This document shows positions 53,511 to 61,311 of a stretch of DNA of 64,000 nucleotides, in pieces; the stretch's first letter is position 1, and each line of letters begins with the position of its first letter. Below the pieces are notes generated by a model. That model was not told the DNA's origin. It searched no databases and saw nothing but the letters and a program-made list of their open reading frames with translations. Made by a program: the position numbers and the translations under genes. The stretch is from an uncultured Bacteroides sp. GTDB taxonomy: Bacteria; Bacteroidota; Bacteroidia; Bacteroidales; Bacteroidaceae. Location: assembly GCF_949298305.1 (NCBI RefSeq), contig NZ_CASFWU010000010.1, positions 1 to 64,000 of the forward strand, in the 5' to 3' direction.

Positions 53511-55586
53511 CTACACGCTTTGCTGCTTGTTCTTCAAGTATTCATAGAAAGTATATTGCGAGCGCACCTTTTCCTTCTGCGGGTGGGGTGACTTCCAGCA
53601 GTTGCGCAGTTGGTCGTCCACCAGACAGGCCTTCCGCTTGTCGGCCAGCTGGATGGCCAGCATGTCGGAGAGTTCCTGCTTCAGGTCGGCGTCCAGGATG
53701 GGCGTGACGGCCTCGATGCGGCGGTAGAGGTTGCGGCGCATCCAGTCGGGCGAGCCCAGGAAAATCTTCGGGTTGCCTCCGTTGCCGAAGTACCAGACGC
53801 GGGCGTGTTCGAGGAACGTGTCCACAATGCGGGTCACGCGGATGTTGCGGCTGTATGCCTGTCCGGGGATGAGGCAGCAGATGCCGCGCACGATGAGGTC
53901 AATCTCCACGCCGGCCTGCGAGGCTTCGTACAGGCGGTCTATCATGGCGGGGTCTTGCAGGGCGTTCATCTTGAGGATGATGCGCCCTTTTTTTCCGCTT
54001 TTGGCCAACTCTATTTCGCGGTCGATGAGGCGGTTCAGTTCGGGTATCAGGTTGAACTGCGCCACCAGCAGACGGCGGAATTTCGGGTTCTGTTTGCCCT
54101 GAAGGGTGCGGAACAGGTTGTGCAGGTCGCGCACGATAACGGGGTTGCTGGTGAACAGGCCGCTGTCCGCGTAGAGGGTGGCGGTCTTTTCGTTGAAGTT
54201 GCCCGTGCTGATGTAGGCGTACCCGGCCGTCAGGGGAGGCGTCTGCCTGCCTTTGCGCAGCACCAGCGCCACTTTGGCGTGTACCTTCAGTTTGGGGATG
54301 CTGTAAATGATGTTGATGCCTGCGTTCTTCATCATTTCGGCGGTGGCCAGGTTGTTTTCCTCGTCGAAGCGTGCTTTCAGCTCCACGAATACCGTCACCT
54401 TCTTGCCGTTTTGCGCAGCGGCTATCAGCGTGTTGATGACGGCCGAGTTCTCCGCCACGCGATATTGCGTCACCATGATTTCGCGTACGGTGGGGTCGTG
54501 CACCGCTTCGTAGAGGAAGTGGATGAAGTGGTCGAAGGAGTGGTAGGGATAGTGCAGCAGCAGGTCTTTCTTCTCCACGTAACGGAAGATGGACTCACGT
54601 TCGTCCAGGTAGGTGAGCTTCATGGGCTGAGGCTTGCGGACGGGACGCACGATGTGGTCGGGATTGGGCAGGTGGCGCAAGTCTTCCAGATTGAGATGCT
54701 TGTCGCCCGGCACCAGCTCGCTGCGGTCAATGCGGTAGGCATCTATCAGGAAATCGAGGAAATCGGCCGGCATGGCGCGGTCGTAGACAAAGCGGCACAC
54801 GGCGCCTATCTTGCGCTTCTTGATTTTTGTCTTCACCTGCTCGATGATTTCGGATGTGTTGGCCGCATCGTCTATCAGGATGTCAGCGTCTCTTGAAATC
54901 TTGATGCAATAGCTGCTCTCCACCTCGTAGCCGGGAAAGATGGTGTCCAGATTGGCCTTGATGATGTCCTCAATGAACATCAGGTAGCGGTCGTCCCCCC
55001 TGCGTGGCAGTTCGATGAAGCGGGGCACCTTGCTGTAGGGCAGCTTCATCACGAAGTATTCGGGCTGTCGGCGCCCGTCGGCCGGTGAGGGAGACTTGGG
55101 GAGCAGGCGCGCGGCCAGATAGAGGCGGTTGTCGCGCAGGAAGGAGACAATCTTTTCCTTGTTGACAGGTACGGGGGCCAGGTAGGGAAATATCTCTTCG
55201 CGGAAGAAACGGCGTACAAACTCCTGGTGGAAGGGCTCCACGTTGCGGCTCTGATAGAAAATGATGTGCTGTCGGCGGAGGGCGGGCAGAATCTTCTGTT
55301 CGTAGATGCGGATACGTTCCTCCAGCTGGCGGTTCACCTCGCTGTTAATCTCCTCCACCAGTTCGACGGCAGCCTGCACGCTCTCCTCATCGCTGCGGAC
55401 GGCCCCGCCGGCAATGGCCTTGTGGTCGGCCACACGTATCTTGTAGAATTCCTCCAGATTGGACGAGTAGATGGAGATGAAGTTGATGCGTTCATATAGC
55501 GGCAGCGTGCCGTCCTCGGCTTCCATCAATACGCGGTAGTTGAACGACAGCCAGCTGATGTCCCGTTTGAAATATCTGTTTTCCAT
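53511..55586 (-). CDS. ppk1: Polyphosphate kinase 1
   Basis: PPK1 makes polyphosphate from ATP and can run in reverse. The 691-residue length and domain order are normal: N-terminal helical domain (MENRYFKRDISWLSFNYRVL), head domain, and two phospholipase-D-like C-terminal domains. The autophosphorylated histidine is in KVHAKVALVLRKG, with the second histidine in FLEHARVWYFGNGG. Other motifs include YRVAENSAVINTLI and VELKARFDEENN. The start ATG 55586 matches the family N-terminus. Its closeness to a phosphate carrier suggests shared phosphate metabolism, though they lie on either side of the AAA gene. Confidence 0.95.
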   Translation of the reverse strand: MENRYFKRDISWLSFNYRVLMEAEDGTLPLYERINFISIYSSNLEEFYKIRVADHKAIAGGAVRSDEESVQAAVELVEEINSEVNRQLEERIRIYEQKILPALRRQHIIFYQSRNVEPFHQEFVRRFFREEIFPYLAPVPVNKEKIVSFLRDNRLYLAARLLPKSPSPADGRRQPEYFVMKLPYSKVPRFIELPRRGDDRYLMFIEDIIKANLDTIFPGYEVESSYCIKISRDADILIDDAANTSEIIEQVKTKIKKRKIGAVCRFVYDRAMPADFLDFLIDAYRIDRSELVPGDKHLNLEDLRHLPNPDHIVRPVRKPQPMKLTYLDERESIFRYVEKKDLLLHYPYHSFDHFIHFLYEAVHDPTVREIMVTQYRVAENSAVINTLIAAAQNGKKVTVFVELKARFDEENNLATAEMMKNAGINIIYSIPKLKVHAKVALVLRKGRQTPPLTAGYAYISTGNFNEKTATLYADSGLFTSNPVIVRDLHNLFRTLQGKQNPKFRRLLVAQFNLIPELNRLIDREIELAKSGKKGRIILKMNALQDPAMIDRLYEASQAGVEIDLIVRGICCLIPGQAYSRNIRVTRIVDTFLEHARVWYFGNGGNPKIFLGSPDWMRRNLYRRIEAVTPILDADLKQELSDMLAIQLADKRKACLVDDQLRNCWKSPHPQKEKVRSQYTFYEYLKNKQQSV

Positions 55587-55694
55587 GAAGATTCAAGTTT
55601 GGCGGTTCGCTCCTGTCCGTGGTCCGTTTCCGACATTCTGACAAAAAAAGGTCATTCCGATATAGGAAGGAGCTAAAATCTGACCAAATATAAC

Positions 55695-55702
55695 TACCTT
55701 TG
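55695..55702 (+). promoter_or_regulatory. Predicted -7 element of the phosphodiesterase gene
   Basis: TACCTTTG at 21 bp before ATG 55723. No good -33 site. With ppk1 facing the other way, this is a divergent promoter region. Confidence 0.45.
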
Positions 55703-55722
55703 TACAAATAAACAAAAGAAAA

Positions 55723-56214
55723 ATGATAAAAATAGGTTTGTTATCGGATACGCACGGCTATTGGGACGAGAAATACCTGCAATACTTCGAGTCGTGTGAC
55801 GAAATCTGGCATGCGGGCGACATCGGCTCGATGGAGGTTGCCCGGAAGCTGGAGGCTTTCCGCCCCTTTCGGGCGGTTTATGGCAACATTGACGGGCAGG
55901 ACATCCGCCGCATCTATCCCCAGACCCTCCGTTTCAAGGTGGAGGGGGCGGAGGTGCTGATGAAACACATCGGCGGCTATCCCGGTAAGTACGACCCCTC
56001 CATTGCGGGCAGCATCCTCACGCGTCCGCCCAAGCTGTTCATCAGCGGCCACTCGCACATCCTGAAGGTGAAATATGACAAGACGCTCGATTTGCTCCAC
56101 ATCAATCCGGGGGCGGCCGGCAAGTACGGCTTTCACAAAGTGCGCACACTGGTACGTTTTGTCATTGAGGACGGTATGTTCAAGGATTTGGAAGTGGTGG
56201 AGCTGGCCGGATAA
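55723..56214 (+). CDS. YfcE/MJ0936-type metallophosphodiesterase
   Basis: A 163-residue calcineurin-like phosphoesterase. All metal-binding motifs are present: LLSDTHG, WHAGDIGS, YGNIDG, MKHIGGYP and ISGHSHILK. Length is right for the compact YfcE/MJ0936 branch, which hydrolyses phosphodiesters with two metal ions. It is cytoplasmic, with no signal peptide. Natural substrate unknown. It is followed by a long gene-free stretch. Confidence 0.93.
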   Translation: MIKIGLLSDTHGYWDEKYLQYFESCDEIWHAGDIGSMEVARKLEAFRPFRAVYGNIDGQDIRRIYPQTLRFKVEGAEVLMKHIGGYPGKYDPSIAGSILTRPPKLFISGHSHILKVKYDKTLDLLHINPGAAGKYGFHKVRTLVRFVIEDGMFKDLEVVELAG

Positions 56215-56432
56215 TCTGCTGTCTTGAGTAAACACTCCTCTCTATATGGGGGAAGCTGGTTGCTGGCCGGTACTTTGCATAAATAGTTGTAAACACAAGT
56301 GAAATAGCCAATAGAATTGGAAAGTACCATGAGTTTACCGTAAAAAGGAAGTGATAAAGCCGGAGAAGTGTTATATGCTTCCATAGGCTGCCCGCATCGC
56401 GTAAAGACGGAGGAGAGGTGGGGTATGGGCAT

Positions 56433-56495
56433 AAAAAAGGAGTACCGCTGTACTCCAACCTTTGTTAACCTTAAATCTAATACTATGAAAAACAC
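56433..56495 (-). ncRNA. Predicted 63-nt small RNA, copy 1
   Basis: On the minus strand, -33 TTTG (56530-56527), 19 nt, and -7 TACCTTTA (56507-56500) precede a transcript starting near 56495. It would end in a perfect hairpin with arms GGAGTAC/GTACTCC (56439-56456) and six T (56438-56433). The region 56439-56495 is identical over 57 bp to the second copy at 57440-57496, and identity stops at the predicted start site. The -7 ends TTTA rather than TTTG in this copy, so it may be weaker. No convincing protein is encoded. Confidence 0.65.
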
Positions 56496-56880
56496 GTTGT
56501 AAAGGTACGGACTTTCGGGACAATTGCAAACAAAACAGGCGGAAAATGTGATATTCTAACATGTTTTATCGTTTTTGCTTGTATTGTTAACACTTATAAG
56601 GGTGTTTGTGTCCGGAGGAGTGTTTGGTCCGTCGTATGATTGATTGGGCCGTTGCTTGAATAGTGTTCGGGGCAGAACCGTTAAGGTGCGGGTTGTACTC
56701 TCTTTTATTGTCGGCTGATGGGTATTGCTTCACGTTTTTCAGTTTGTTCCGAATATCAGGATAATACTTGCAAAAAGTTGTATTTTGGCGGATTCTGCTG
56801 ACGCTGACTGTTTGTAGATGGTGTAAAATAGAGGTCGGAAAGACGCCTGTGGGGGGCTTGCTGTCTCCTCCGGGCAAGCG
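56496..56880. other. Gene-free stretch between phosphodiesterase and 22-bp array
   Basis: No coding region is supported. About 70 bp upstream of the copy 1 small-RNA promoter remain similar to the same position at copy 2 (shared GTTTTATCGTTT and TTGTTAACA words near 56560-56590 and 57563-57592), showing that the duplicated segment is larger than the RNA itself. Confidence 0.5.
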
Positions 56881-56888
56881 CCGTCCGT

Positions 56889-57025
56889 CCACGATGCAAG
56901 CTTCGTCCGTTCAGAATGCTTGTTCCGTCCGTCCACAATGCTTGTTCCGTCCGTCCACAATGCTTGTTCCGTCCGTCCACAATGCTTGTTCCGTCCGTGC
57001 AGAATGCTTGTACGGCTCGTCCAAA
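56889..57025. repeat. 22-bp tandem array, about 6 copies
   Basis: ATG(C) words recur at 56894, 56916, 56938, 56960, 56982 and 57004, exactly 22 bp apart. The middle units read TGCTTGTTCCGTCCGTCCAC almost without change; the outer ones are diverged. Units abut without spacers, so this is not a CRISPR array. It lies between the two small-RNA copies. Confidence 0.93.
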
Positions 57026-57432
57026 AGCCTTGTTCCGGCCTTTGGGAAGGCTGGTTGGCTCCTCTAAAGTGGCTTTGGGAAGCTGTAAAGTGGGTATTTC
57101 CCTCCCTCGGAAGCTGTTTTTCTCTCTCTTTCAAATGTAAGGATTTCGCTATCTTGCTGCCATGCTGTTGGTTATGGATTTTTGTTCCCGTTTTTTCGTG
57201 CAAGCCGGACAGAAGGCCGAAATAACGGATTCTCACGCATCAGGAAAGTCAAAGTGTCAAAATGTAAATCCGTGGCGATGATGGTGATTGTAATACGAGG
57301 GCGGAAGCTGGATGCTGGGAAGTTTATGGACGAGTGCTTGTGCGTATGGTCGATATTTGCAAGTTTGCCTGCCTGGAGAATTGGAGCGGATGGGGATATG
57401 GCGTGAAAGTTCCGGAGTTGGGGTATGGACAT

Positions 57433-57496
57433 AAAAAAAGGAGTACCGCTGTACTCCAACCTTTGTTAACCTTAAATCTAATACTATGAAAAACAC
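57433..57496 (-). ncRNA. Predicted 63-nt small RNA, copy 2
   Basis: On the minus strand, -33 TTTG (57531-57528), exactly 19 nt, and -7 TACCTTTGC (57508-57500) form a consensus Bacteroidota promoter. The transcript would start near G57496 and end in the hairpin GGAGTAC-AGCG-GTACTCC (57457-57440) with seven T (57439-57433). The 57 transcribed bases before the T-run are identical to copy 1. Neither strand has a conserved peptide: on the plus strand the ATG-initiated frame is 18 codons here but 5 in copy 1. I infer a non-coding RNA, perhaps acting in trans. Confidence 0.72.
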
Positions 57497-57762
57497 AGTG
57501 CAAAGGTACGCACTTTGGGGTAATCTGCAAATAATTGGATGAAAAACTTTCGATTTGTAACAAGTTTTATCGTTTGTTTGCTGGTTGTTAACATACCGGG
57601 CGTCTTTTTTCCTTCTTCTCAATCCTTTTTCTTCGCGGAGGGCCGGCTTTTCGGGGATTGTCCGGCGGGAAAGCAGGGAAGGGGTACGGACTTCCTTTTG
57701 CACGGAGGGCCTGCGGAGGGGGAAGGCCCAGGGGGCTGTAATGAAAAAAACAATCGTTTTAT

Positions 57763-57793
57763 TTTGTACTGCATCCGCTTTGCGCTATCTTTG
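57763..57793 (+). promoter_or_regulatory. Predicted promoter of rfbA-rfbB
   Basis: TTTG (57763-57766), 19 nt and TATCTTTG (57786-57793) fit the Bacteroidota consensus well. Transcription would start near 57800, leaving a leader of about 83 nt before rfbA. Confidence 0.7.
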
Positions 57794-57882
57794 TACCCTG
57801 AATAGCAACGAGAGCCGTGGGGCATCGTCCTCCTTCTTATTTTATTCTCCGATTGACAATTTTAAATACAAAGAACTGAAAT

Positions 57883-58761
57883 ATGAAAGGAATTATTCTT
57901 GCCGGTGGCAGTGCTACCCGACTCTATCCGTTGTCCAAGGCTATCTCCAAGCAGATTATGCCCGTCTACGACAAGCCCATGATTTATTATCCCCTCTCCA
58001 CACTGATGCTGGCCGGCATCCGTGAGGTGCTCATCATTTCCACCCCGCGCGACCTGCCCATGTTTCGCGAGTTGCTGGGAACGGGCGAGGAGCTGGGCAT
58101 GTCCTTCTCCTACAAGATTCAGGAAAAGCCTAACGGATTGGCACAGGCCTTTGTATTGGGTGCCGAGTTCCTGAACGGCGAGCCGGGGTGTCTCATCCTG
58201 GGCGACAACCTGTTCTACGGACAAGGCTTCTCGGCCATGCTGAAGCGTGCCGCTTCCATCGAGAAGGGTGCCTGCATCTTCGGCTATTATGTGAAAGACC
58301 CGCGTGCCTATGGCGTGGTGGAATTTGATGCCGACGGAAAGGCCGTGTCGCTGGAAGAAAAGCCGGCCCATCCGAAGAGCAACTATGCCGTTCCCGGCCT
58401 TTACTTCTACGATGCCACCGTCACCGAGAAGGCTGCTGCCCTGAAGCCCTCGGCCCGCGGCGAATACGAGATTACCGACCTGAACCGCCTCTATCTGGAA
58501 GAGGGTACGTTGCGTGTGGAGCTCTTCGGACGTGGCTTTGCCTGGCTCGATACGGGCAACTGCGACAGCCTGCTCGAAGCCAGCAACTTCGTGGCTACCA
58601 TCCAGAACCGTCAGGGCTTCCGCGTGAGCTGCATTGAGGAGATTGCCTGGCGCAAGGGTTGGATAGACTCCGACCAGCTCTACCGCCTGGGCGAACAGCT
58701 GGGCAAGACGGAGTATGGCAACTACCTGATGGAGCTGGCTGAATCTCATCGCAACAAATGA
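57883..58761 (+). CDS. rfbA: Glucose-1-phosphate thymidylyltransferase
   Basis: RfbA/RmlA makes dTDP-glucose from glucose-1-phosphate and dTTP, the first step of dTDP-sugar synthesis for surface polysaccharides. The 292-residue length is normal. Motifs are GGSATRLYPLSKAISKQ (nucleotide loop, with A where G is commoner), YDKPMIYYPLSTLM, EKPNGLAQAF, LGDNLFYG, and EITDLNRLYLEEG. Start ATG 57883. rfbB follows after 50 bp, but rfbC and rfbD, needed to finish dTDP-rhamnose, are not downstream. Confidence 0.95.
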   Translation: MKGIILAGGSATRLYPLSKAISKQIMPVYDKPMIYYPLSTLMLAGIREVLIISTPRDLPMFRELLGTGEELGMSFSYKIQEKPNGLAQAFVLGAEFLNGEPGCLILGDNLFYGQGFSAMLKRAASIEKGACIFGYYVKDPRAYGVVEFDADGKAVSLEEKPAHPKSNYAVPGLYFYDATVTEKAAALKPSARGEYEITDLNRLYLEEGTLRVELFGRGFAWLDTGNCDSLLEASNFVATIQNRQGFRVSCIEEIAWRKGWIDSDQLYRLGEQLGKTEYGNYLMELAESHRNK

Positions 58762-58811
58762 GATGAAATCTTATATCGGACAGACTTTTAACTTCAAATT
58801 TAGAAACGGAT

Positions 58812-59951
58812 ATGAAAACTTATCTTGTGACTGGTGCCGCCGGTTTTATCGGGGCCAATTTCATTAAATATATTCTGGCCAAGCACAGCGACATCAAGGT
58901 CGTGATACTGGATGCGCTGACTTATGCAGGCAATCTGGGCACTATTGCCTCAGATATTGACAACGAGCGTTGCATCTTCGTGAAGGGAGACATTTGCGAC
59001 CTCCGTTTGGCCGACGAGCTGTTCGGCAAGTACAAGTTCGACTATGTGGTGAACTTCGCAGCCGAGAGCCACGTGGACCGCAGCATCGAGAATCCCCAGC
59101 TGTTCTTGCAGACCAACATCCTGGGTACGCAGAACCTGCTGGACGCCGCCCGCCGTGCGTGGGTGACGGGCAAGGACGAGCAGGGCTATCCCACCTGGCG
59201 CAAGGGCGTGCGCTATCATCAGGTTTCTACCGACGAGGTGTACGGCTCGCTGGGTGCCGAAGGCTACTTCACCGAAACCACTCCGCTCTGCCCCCACAGC
59301 CCGTACAGCGCCAGCAAGACCAGTGCAGACCTGGTGGTCATGGCCTACCACGACACCTACAAGATGCCGGTGACCATCACCCGCTGCTCCAACAACTACG
59401 GCCCTTATCACTTCCCCGAGAAACTGATACCGCTGATTATCAAGAATATCCTTGAAGGCAAGAAACTGCCTGTCTACGGCGACGGAAGCAACGTGCGCGA
59501 CTGGCTCTACGTGGAAGACCATTGCAAGGCCATCGACCTCGTGGTGCGCGAAGGCGTGGATGGCGAAGTCTACAACGTAGGCGGCCACAACGAAAAGACC
59601 AATCTGGAGATTGTGAAGCTGACCATCGCCACTATCCATCGCCTGATGACCGAGAAGCCCGAATACCGCCAGGTATTGAAGAAGCAGGTGAAGGGCGCCG
59701 ACGGCCAGATTGATATCAGCTGGATCAACGAAGACCTGATTACCTTTGTCAAGGACCGTCTGGGTCACGACCAGCGTTACGCCATCGACCCCACCAAGAT
59801 AACCAATGCCCTGGGCTGGTATCCTGAAACGAAGTTCGAGGTGGGCATCGTCAAGACCATCGAATGGTACCTGAACAACCAGGCCTGGGTTGAGGAAGTG
59901 ACCAGCGGCGACTATCAGAACTACTACGAACGGATGTACGGCAAGCGTTGA
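58812..59951 (+). CDS. rfbB: dTDP-glucose 4,6-dehydratase
   Basis: RfbB/RmlB converts dTDP-glucose to dTDP-4-keto-6-deoxyglucose with bound NAD. The 379-residue SDR-family enzyme has GAAGFIGANF (dinucleotide fold), AAESHVDRSI, STDEVYGSLG, the catalytic YSASKTSAD (Y-x3-K), NNYGPYHFPEKLIPL and DWLYVEDHC. It is a little longer than E. coli RfbB, with a small insertion before the STDEVYG motif (AWVTGKDEQGYPTW). Together with rfbA it supplies a keto sugar for rhamnose or other 6-deoxysugars. The transcript ends at a hairpin just downstream. Confidence 0.95.
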   Translation: MKTYLVTGAAGFIGANFIKYILAKHSDIKVVILDALTYAGNLGTIASDIDNERCIFVKGDICDLRLADELFGKYKFDYVVNFAAESHVDRSIENPQLFLQTNILGTQNLLDAARRAWVTGKDEQGYPTWRKGVRYHQVSTDEVYGSLGAEGYFTETTPLCPHSPYSASKTSADLVVMAYHDTYKMPVTITRCSNNYGPYHFPEKLIPLIIKNILEGKKLPVYGDGSNVRDWLYVEDHCKAIDLVVREGVDGEVYNVGGHNEKTNLEIVKLTIATIHRLMTEKPEYRQVLKKQVKGADGQIDISWINEDLITFVKDRLGHDQRYAIDPTKITNALGWYPETKFEVGIVKTIEWYLNNQAWVEEVTSGDYQNYYERMYGKR

Positions 59952-59988
59952 GTCCGGTTGCACGGGCCATGCTCTGCGATAACCATAC

Positions 59989-60028
59989 GAACAGCATACG
60001 GGGCGAGTTCTCGCTCCGTATGCTGTTC
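59989..60028 (+). terminator. Hairpin terminator after rfbB
   Basis: Arms GAACAGCATACGG (59989-60002 region) and CCGTATGCTGTTC (60016-60028) with an inner GCGAG/CTCGC stem. The following bases are only moderately T-rich (TGTTTATCG), so termination may be partial or bidirectional. Confidence 0.75.
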
Positions 60029-60166
60029 TGTTTATCGTATATTGCAGTTTTGCCGGATTTATGGTCGGCTGGCTCTGAAGGGGCAGGCCGGAAGCCTCGT
60101 GTGGCAGGCGCTTTTCTTTACAAAGGTATCCGAATGCCAGTCCGCTTCATAGTCAATCGGTAAAAC

Positions 60167-60245
60167 AGGTTTAAACCCTAAGATGGCTATGTTTGAAACA
60201 TAACCGTCCTATGTTTTAAACATAGGTCTCCTGTGTTTGAAACAT
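60167..60245. repeat. 22-bp tandem array of ATGTTT-n-AAACAT dyads, 4 copies
   Basis: Four dyads are centred near 60173, 60195, 60217 and 60239: AGGTTTAAACCCT, ATGTTTGAAACAT, ATGTTTTAAACAT and GTGTTTGAAACAT. The dyad is kept while linkers vary. It lies between the convergent ends of rfbB and menA. Confidence 0.9.
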
Positions 60246-60333
60246 TCTCTGTGTCGGATGCTCGTGTTTCTGTACGTGGAGGCGTATCAGAAATCCAAAG
60301 CGGGTAATAATAGCTTACGAATACTGTCTGTCT

Positions 60334-61245
60334 TCAGTTGGCCAACGCCACGCTCAGCAGCAGCCCCATGAACAGCATATTGCGTGAAGTTTCGCCCAGT
60401 ATGCTGTTCAGTTTTTTACCGCTGCGGATGGTCACCATCTTGCGCCAGGTCAGCATGTGCAGGTAGGAGTAGACGCAGGGAGCCCAGATGAACTCTATCA
60501 GTGTCAGACTGCCGGTGTTCACAAACCAGAGGCAGAACAGCACGGCAAAGATGCCCGAACCCAGGTAGAGGTTGCGGCCGAACCGCTCGCCGAAGCGGAC
60601 TACCAGCGTGCGCTTTCCACTGTGTGCGTCCTGTTCGCGGTCGCGGTAGTTGTTCAGTATCAGCAGGGTGTCCACAACCAGACCGCTGACGATGGAGAGC
60701 ACCACCACATCGGCATTCAGTGTGCCGCTTTGTACGTAGTAAGTACCTCCTACGGGAACGAAACCGAAAAAGACCAGCACCAGCAGGTCGCCCCATCCCC
60801 GATAAGAAAGCAAGGTGGTGTACAGGAAGGCGAACAGAATGCACAGCACGCCCAGCAGTATCAGCTCCCAACCTCCGTGCGGCAGTTTTCCCCAGAGGTA
60901 GAACAGCAGGCTCAGGCCGGTCAGCGAGGCAATCAGCAGAGTCAGGCCGATTCCGATCTTCATGGCCGACGGCGTAATCCAGCCTTGGGCACAGGCACGT
61001 TCGGGACCGAGCCGGTCTTCGCGGTCGCTGCCTTTACGGTAGTCGAACAGGTCGTTGATAAAGTTGGCGGCAATTTGCATGAAGCAGGCAAAGAAGGCAC
61101 ACAGCAGGGCCGGTATTTCCTGAAAACACCCGTCGCCGAAAGCAAGTGCACTGCCCAGCAGCACGGGGATGAGGGCGGCAGTCAAGGTCTTGGGTCGGGC
61201 GGCAAGCACCCATGCCCGTAGTGAATTTTGCTTAATCTCTTTCAT
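60334..61245 (-). CDS. menA: 1,4-dihydroxy-2-naphthoate polyprenyltransferase
   Basis: MenA attaches the polyprenyl tail to 1,4-dihydroxy-2-naphthoate in menaquinone synthesis, at the inner membrane. The 303-residue protein has about eight membrane helices. The two aspartate-rich UbiA-family motifs are NDLFDYRKGSD (about 65-75) and NNYRDREQDAHSGKRT (about 198-213). The N-terminal AARPKTLTAALIPVLLGSALA is typical of MenA. Menaquinone is the respiratory quinone of Bacteroidales. It is divergent from the phosphoesterase gene at 61312. Confidence 0.95.
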   Translation of the reverse strand: MKEIKQNSLRAWVLAARPKTLTAALIPVLLGSALAFGDGCFQEIPALLCAFFACFMQIAANFINDLFDYRKGSDREDRLGPERACAQGWITPSAMKIGIGLTLLIASLTGLSLLFYLWGKLPHGGWELILLGVLCILFAFLYTTLLSYRGWGDLLVLVFFGFVPVGGTYYVQSGTLNADVVVLSIVSGLVVDTLLILNNYRDREQDAHSGKRTLVVRFGERFGRNLYLGSGIFAVLFCLWFVNTGSLTLIEFIWAPCVYSYLHMLTWRKMVTIRSGKKLNSILGETSRNMLFMGLLLSVALAN

Positions 61246-61274
61246 GGCTTTTTAGTAAATGTGAACGTCTGTAG

Positions 61275-61303
61275 GCAAAGATAGCAAAAAAGCCTATTTT
61301 TGC
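61275..61303. promoter_or_regulatory. Divergent -7 elements of menA and the phosphoesterase gene
   Basis: On the minus strand TATCTTTGC (61283-61275) faces menA, and on the plus strand TATTTTTGC (61295-61303) faces the phosphoesterase gene. The two elements are only 11 bp apart. The plus transcript would start almost at the ATG at 61312, giving a very short or absent leader. Confidence 0.5.
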
Positions 61304-61311
61304 ACCCGATT

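Noticed and set aside
56180..56458. Minus-strand peptide frame across small-RNA copy 1, similar to one across copy 2
   Set aside because: The shared peptide part reflects the identical RNA-coding DNA; outside that block the two frames differ completely.
56889..57025. Possible CRISPR array
   Set aside because: Same reason: contiguous 22-bp units without spacers.
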